A stretch of DNA of 64,000 nt from Acidithiobacillus acidisediminis (GTDB lineage Bacteria > Pseudomonadota > Gammaproteobacteria > Acidithiobacillales > Acidithiobacillaceae). The stretch is taken from assembly GCF_023277115.1 (NCBI RefSeq), contig NZ_JALQCS010000001.1, forward strand, positions 2,164,001 through 2,228,000, written 5' to 3'. Below, piece by piece: positions 61,011-64,000 of the stretch. A model generated the notes under the pieces. That model worked only from the letters and a program-made list of their open reading frames with translations, had not been told where the DNA came from and ran no database searches. The stretch's first letter is position 1. Each line of letters opens with the position of its first letter. A program made the translations under genes and the position numbers.

Positions 61011-61340
61011 TCAGCCTCGCCGAATCGAGAGGACGCAGCCACCCCCCAGGTCGAGGCGAATCTCCAGGGGCAGCGCCCGCGCTGCAGATGGTGGCACAGC
61101 ACCCAGGCCCAATTCCACGAAGGCAGGAGCCATCGCCTCCCCATCATCCCCGGGAGCTACCACGCCACCGCTCTCCAGGCGCAGGCGACGCCGCCAATAA
61201 TAAAACTGCGGCAGGGACAGTCCGTGTTCTGCGCAGAACTGTCGGGCAGAAAGGCCACAAGCCTCGTATTCCTGCATCCGTTGCTGCCAGACCTCCGTCC
61301 GGGCCTGAACCTTGCCGCTATCTTCTGGGGTGTTTTCCAT
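61011..61340 (-). CDS. tnpA: IS66 TnpA accessory protein
   Basis: 109 residues; QQRMQEYEACGLSARQFCAE then LPQFYYWRRRLR is the Orf1 HTH. First gene of the IS operon. Confidence 0.9.
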   Translation of the reverse strand: MENTPEDSGKVQARTEVWQQRMQEYEACGLSARQFCAEHGLSLPQFYYWRRRLRLESGGVVAPGDDGEAMAPAFVELGLGAVPPSAARALPLEIRLDLGGGCVLSIRRG

Positions 61341-61424
61341 GACGCCAATCCTTTACAAGAACGATGGCGCCATGCTGGGCAATGCCTGCTCAGAAGGGAA
61401 GAACGCCGGTCAGAGATCGCTTAC

Positions 61425-61464
61425 CTATGGCAAGCAACCAAACGAGAAAAATCTTGATCTTCAT
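61425..61464 (-). pseudogene. Small membrane protein, 5' part, split by IS66
   Basis: Starts MKIKIFLVWLLAIV; continues at 58916. The ATG follows the stop of a 19-codon leader frame by one base (TGAAATG), and AAAGG lies nine bases upstream. Confidence 0.8.
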
Positions 61465-61465
61465 T

Positions 61466-61525
61466 TCAGCCATCCTTTCGCAGTGTTTCGACACCCATTG
61501 CGCGGATTGTCTCGTCGGCCATCAT
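61466..61525 (-). CDS. Leader peptide frame with DETIRA motif, copy B
   Basis: Encodes MMADETIRAMGVETLRKDG and stops one base before the next ATG. The core 17-mer is at 61500-61516. Similar in sequence to copies A, C and D. Confidence 0.45.
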   Translation of the reverse strand: MMADETIRAMGVETLRKDG

Positions 61526-61567
61526 CGCGTATCACCAGAATGGCTCACCCAAGATCAAGCACAAAGA

Positions 61568-61585
61568 ACCCCGCCGAGGCGGGGT
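61568..61585 (-). terminator. Hairpin, identical stem to 58636
   Basis: ACCCCGCC-TCG-GCGGGGT after the 93-aa gene. Followed by TTCTTTGTGCTTG, a weaker U-tract than the other copy. Confidence 0.55.
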
Positions 61586-61596
61586 GGTGTTGGTTT

Positions 61597-61878
61597 TTAC
61601 CAGCGATGCCAGCTGTCATACTGGCCCATGCGAACCATGTTATCGCGGCGGGCCTTGTCTGAATCGCTTTCATTCTTTTGGGGGAATCTGTGGGGATTGT
61701 AGCTACCGAACATCGGCAACACAAAAACGACTCCCAAAGCGCCCAAAATGACGACCCCAAGAACTACATACGCCAGCATAACACCTACGCCGTGCAGGGA
61801 AGCAGTATTCAGCAGAGCATGGATCAACACAGGAACAGTGAAGAACAGAACCAGCAGAATGTACTTAAAATTTTTCAT
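61597..61878 (-). CDS. Small membrane protein, 93 aa
   Basis: Starts MKNFKYILLVLFFTVPVLIH, two helices, soluble tail ending MVRMGQYDSWHRW. SD GGAGG precedes it. Lies between trbL and the IS-split membrane gene, all on one strand. The three may be accessory channel proteins; not recognised. Confidence 0.6.
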   Translation of the reverse strand: MKNFKYILLVLFFTVPVLIHALLNTASLHGVGVMLAYVVLGVVILGALGVVFVLPMFGSYNPHRFPQKNESDSDKARRDNMVRMGQYDSWHRW

Positions 61879-61939
61879 GGCGACCTCCGAAACTGTGAGC
61901 CTTGACACCTATTGCACGGATTGTCTCGTCAGCCATCAT
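61865..61939 (-). CDS. Leader peptide frame with DETIRA motif, copy C
   Basis: Encodes MMADETIRAIGVKAHSFGGR plus four residues, ending inside the start of the 93-aa gene. The core 17-mer is at 61914-61930, seven bases after the trbL stop region. Confidence 0.45.
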   Translation of the reverse strand: MMADETIRAIGVKAHSFGGRHEKF

Positions 61940-61945
61940 CGCGCA

Positions 61946-63808
61946 TCACTCACTGTGTTTCAAGTTCAAAGGACCAGCAGTAAGGCTAGTATTTTCTGCT
62001 TTCCCAGGGGACACCAAACTTTCTGCGATACGGTGCGCTTCAGAAGCCTGTCCATGATGCTTCAAGAACTTGTCTACATTTTCCTCGATCTTCTCACCGC
62101 GTGTCTTCTCCCTCGGCGCATTCGCCTTCTCCATTGTCTCGCGGATACCGCTCAAGTGCTCGTTCATGGGCGCTATCGCCTGTTTGAGTGCCTGATGGAA
62201 AGCCGCCTGCTCGGGCGTCATGGTAGGCGTGTTGCCGGTGCCACTACCGCCACCACCGCCTGTGGTGCCGGTATCCACAGTGCTCGTGGTGCCACTGCTT
62301 GTGGCCTCGCCACTTATGGCCTCGGCGCTCGCGCCTGCATCACTATTGCTGGACGCAGTCCCGTTACTGGACGCAGTCCCGTCGCTGGACGTCGATGCCT
62401 TGGCAGGCTGAGATCCTGCGGATGGCAAGGGATTGGCAGAAGCATTGCCAGACTTGGTGACGCCAGCTTTGGTAGGCTGGCTACCGGACGCAGTCCCGGT
62501 ATCCCCGGGCGCCAGCACCGTATTCTCCGGCAAGCCTGCCAGGGGGTTCTCTTCCACCTGCGGCGCATCCACCGCATTTTCCAACCCAGGGGCTGACGAC
62601 ATCCCCTCTCCGGCAACCGGACTGATTCCCGCACCGGCCCCGCCGGCGGCACCAGCCCCGCCGGCACCGGATGCGCCAGACATCATGCCGGCGGCTCCGC
62701 CGGCACCACCCGCGGCACTGGCCGCCTGTGCCCCGGTCATGGCGCCAGCAGCACCACTCGCACCACCGGCAGCCAGGGCAGCACCACCCGTAGCAACCGC
62801 CGCCGCCGCAACCGCACCCGCCGCAACCGCAGCACCCATGAGATCACCACCAGACATCGAAGAGCTGCCCGTCATGACGCTCGCCGCAATGCTCGGCAGC
62901 TTCTTGGTCAGCCAGGCAATGAGCAGCACAAAGATCAGGACATCGGCATACGCTATCAACGTGGAATCCACATGATTTGATATGCCTGTAATGCTTTCAT
63001 TGGAAACCTGATTCAGGATATTGGTGATGATGCTTCCTGCGTGGTGCTGCAAAAATCCTATCCATAACAATAACACCAGAAACCTGATCCCCACAGACAA
63101 TGCATACTTGAGGTATCCTTCGGCATGTTGCACTGTCCAGCGGCTACCTGAGAAGCCCAGCATAATGACGCCAATCGAGGCAACCATCGTCGCCTCGATC
63201 TGGATGGCCAGATATTCGAGGGCCAGATAGATCATCGCTATAAGCGCCACAATGGCAACGATGATGCCTACGGCAAGACCCAGGAAGTCCACCAGTAGGG
63301 TATGCGGGCCGTTGGTAATCGTATTCCAGATGCTCTGCAAAACGTTACTATGCTGAGGCTTTATTTTCGGCCCAGCCAGGCAGGACGTAAACACATTTCC
63401 CGCCGTCGTGAAGATCCAGGAAAGCGCACCGCCGGTAGCACCACCGGCACTGGCCCCGGCACCCTTGAATCCATTTTCCACCATGGAAATCAGCGGAAAT
63501 GCGTTCATGAGAACCGTGTAGAAAAACCCTACCGTCAACAGTTTCTTGATGAAGGAGGTGAAAATCTCGTGCACATCCTTACCGCCAATGAGCCACTGTG
63601 CAACCAGATATACAAAGTCGATGCCAAAAAGCACATAAAATATGCCTTCCGCAATGGACTTCAGACTTTGATACCAGTTTGTGGCCTCTCCATTGAAATC
63701 ACTCAGAATCGTAGAGGCTCCAGAACCATTGATCTGCGCGGCAGCCATGGCATCCGGAGCGACCAGAAGCATCAGGAGAGAAAGAACGATGACCCAGTAG
63801 CGGCGCAT
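61946..63808 (-). CDS. trbL: TrbL/VirB6 inner-membrane channel protein
   Basis: 620 residues with a signal-like start MRRYWVIVLSLLMLLVAPDA. About six helices over residues 40-330 (YLVAQWLIGG, LGLAVGIIVAIVALIAMIYL, LIFVLLIAWLTKKLPS) fit TrbL. The second half is a glycine/alanine/serine-rich tail, longer than usual. It follows the TrbJ-like gene by ten bases. Confidence 0.88.
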   Translation of the reverse strand: MRRYWVIVLSLLMLLVAPDAMAAAQINGSGASTILSDFNGEATNWYQSLKSIAEGIFYVLFGIDFVYLVAQWLIGGKDVHEIFTSFIKKLLTVGFFYTVLMNAFPLISMVENGFKGAGASAGGATGGALSWIFTTAGNVFTSCLAGPKIKPQHSNVLQSIWNTITNGPHTLLVDFLGLAVGIIVAIVALIAMIYLALEYLAIQIEATMVASIGVIMLGFSGSRWTVQHAEGYLKYALSVGIRFLVLLLWIGFLQHHAGSIITNILNQVSNESITGISNHVDSTLIAYADVLIFVLLIAWLTKKLPSIAASVMTGSSSMSGGDLMGAAVAAGAVAAAAVATGGAALAAGGASGAAGAMTGAQAASAAGGAGGAAGMMSGASGAGGAGAAGGAGAGISPVAGEGMSSAPGLENAVDAPQVEENPLAGLPENTVLAPGDTGTASGSQPTKAGVTKSGNASANPLPSAGSQPAKASTSSDGTASSNGTASSNSDAGASAEAISGEATSSGTTSTVDTGTTGGGGGSGTGNTPTMTPEQAAFHQALKQAIAPMNEHLSGIRETMEKANAPREKTRGEKIEENVDKFLKHHGQASEAHRIAESLVSPGKAENTSLTAGPLNLKHSE

Positions 63809-63818
63809 ATTGATCTCC

Positions 63819-64000
63819 TTACCCTAATTGATTGGCTTCACTGCTTAGCAGATTGCCGGTTGAATTCAACGTGCCGCCTTGCGTGGAAATGGTCCCGGGA
63901 TTTTGCGATGTCCCAAAGAAATCGTTGGCAACCTGCTGGCTTTGCTGTGCCTCCTGCGTATCGTTTGCCAACTGCGCCTTTTCCCAGTCCGCTTCCGTTG
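63819..64000 (-). CDS. trbJ: TrbJ-like protein, C-terminal part
   Basis: Open to the end of the window. The visible 59 residues are glutamine-rich helical (TQEAQQSQQVANDFFG) and end NSTGNLLSSEANQLG. Position directly before trbL and composition fit TrbJ/VirB5. The ending motif recurs in the small secreted protein at 58262. Confidence 0.65.
   Translation of the reverse strand, partial: TEADWEKAQLANDTQEAQQSQQVANDFFGTSQNPGTISTQGGTLNSTGNLLSSEANQLG

Larger units (their letters stand above)
58917..61424. mobile_element. IS66-family element with 8-bp target duplication
   Basis: Ends start GTAACCGGTCTCTCAGCGG (left) and, read inward, GTAAGCGATCTCTGACCGG (right). Both are flanked by CTATGGCA (58909-58916 and 61425-61432). 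Carries tnpA, tnpB and an intact tnpC; 2,508 bp. Different from the IS66 element at 17781. Confidence 0.96.

Overview
The window is a large mobile element, probably a conjugative plasmid or ICE of an acidophilic chemolithotroph of the Acidithiobacillus type. The taxon is inferred from gene style and cargo and is not proven by the sequence. A 40.55-kb Tn7-like transposon (6775..47326) sits inside it. Its tns genes and both TnsB-site arrays are recognisable. The left end interrupts the coupling-protein gene traG. The rest of traG is not on the other side and there is no 5-bp target duplication, so DNA next to the insertion was deleted or rearranged.

Left backbone (1..6774): partial lytic transglycosylase, two small genes, a plasmid-borne DNA polymerase beta-clamp homologue (dnaN-like), an IS200/IS605 element with tnpA and tnpB that truncates a dinJ/yafQ toxin-antitoxin pair, and the 3' two-thirds of traG. 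Right backbone (47327..64000): NrdR-like zinc ribbon, parB, parA, trbI, trbG, trbF, traB, a divergent accessory cluster with a degenerate EAL protein, small secreted or membrane proteins, an IS66 element, trbL and the end of a trbJ-like gene. This is a P-type (Trb) type IV secretion system.

Transposon: tnsA-tnsB lie at the right end (47195..44160) and tnsC-tnsD-tnsE at the left end (12169..7226). They are separated by 32 kb of cargo, although the family normally has them contiguous. The cargo holds remnants of two regulators, a DUF262/AAA-ATPase/unknown three-gene probable defence system broken by an IS5-type element, an IS66 element with a perfect 8-bp duplication, an MFS transporter, a soluble pyrophosphatase, a cyclopropane fatty acid synthase, a 19-gene operon and a divergently transcribed enolase.

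The most striking part is the 19-gene operon (42393 down to 24424). Its leader carries a clear fluoride riboswitch (42499..42449) behind a consensus promoter. The operon encodes two full sets of complex-I/hydrogenase-4-like subunits (HyfC, E, F, G, I and B types). Their large subunits have lost the NiFe-binding cysteines, so they are energy-converting-hydrogenase-related (Ehr) complexes, not hydrogenases. Between the two sets lies a module of CrcB fluoride channel, DUF190 PII-like protein, zinc-ribbon/HEAT protein, a small unknown protein, DUF211 and a VIT/CCC1-like membrane protein. Enolase and pyrophosphatase, the classic fluoride-inhibited enzymes, are carried alongside. I read the cargo as a mobile fluoride-resistance island in which two membrane ion-pumping complexes work with a fluoride channel. 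This would make sense for an acidophile, where HF enters freely and an inside-positive membrane potential would oppose passive fluoride exit. The fluoride assignment rests on the riboswitch and gene content; the role of the Ehr complexes is inference.
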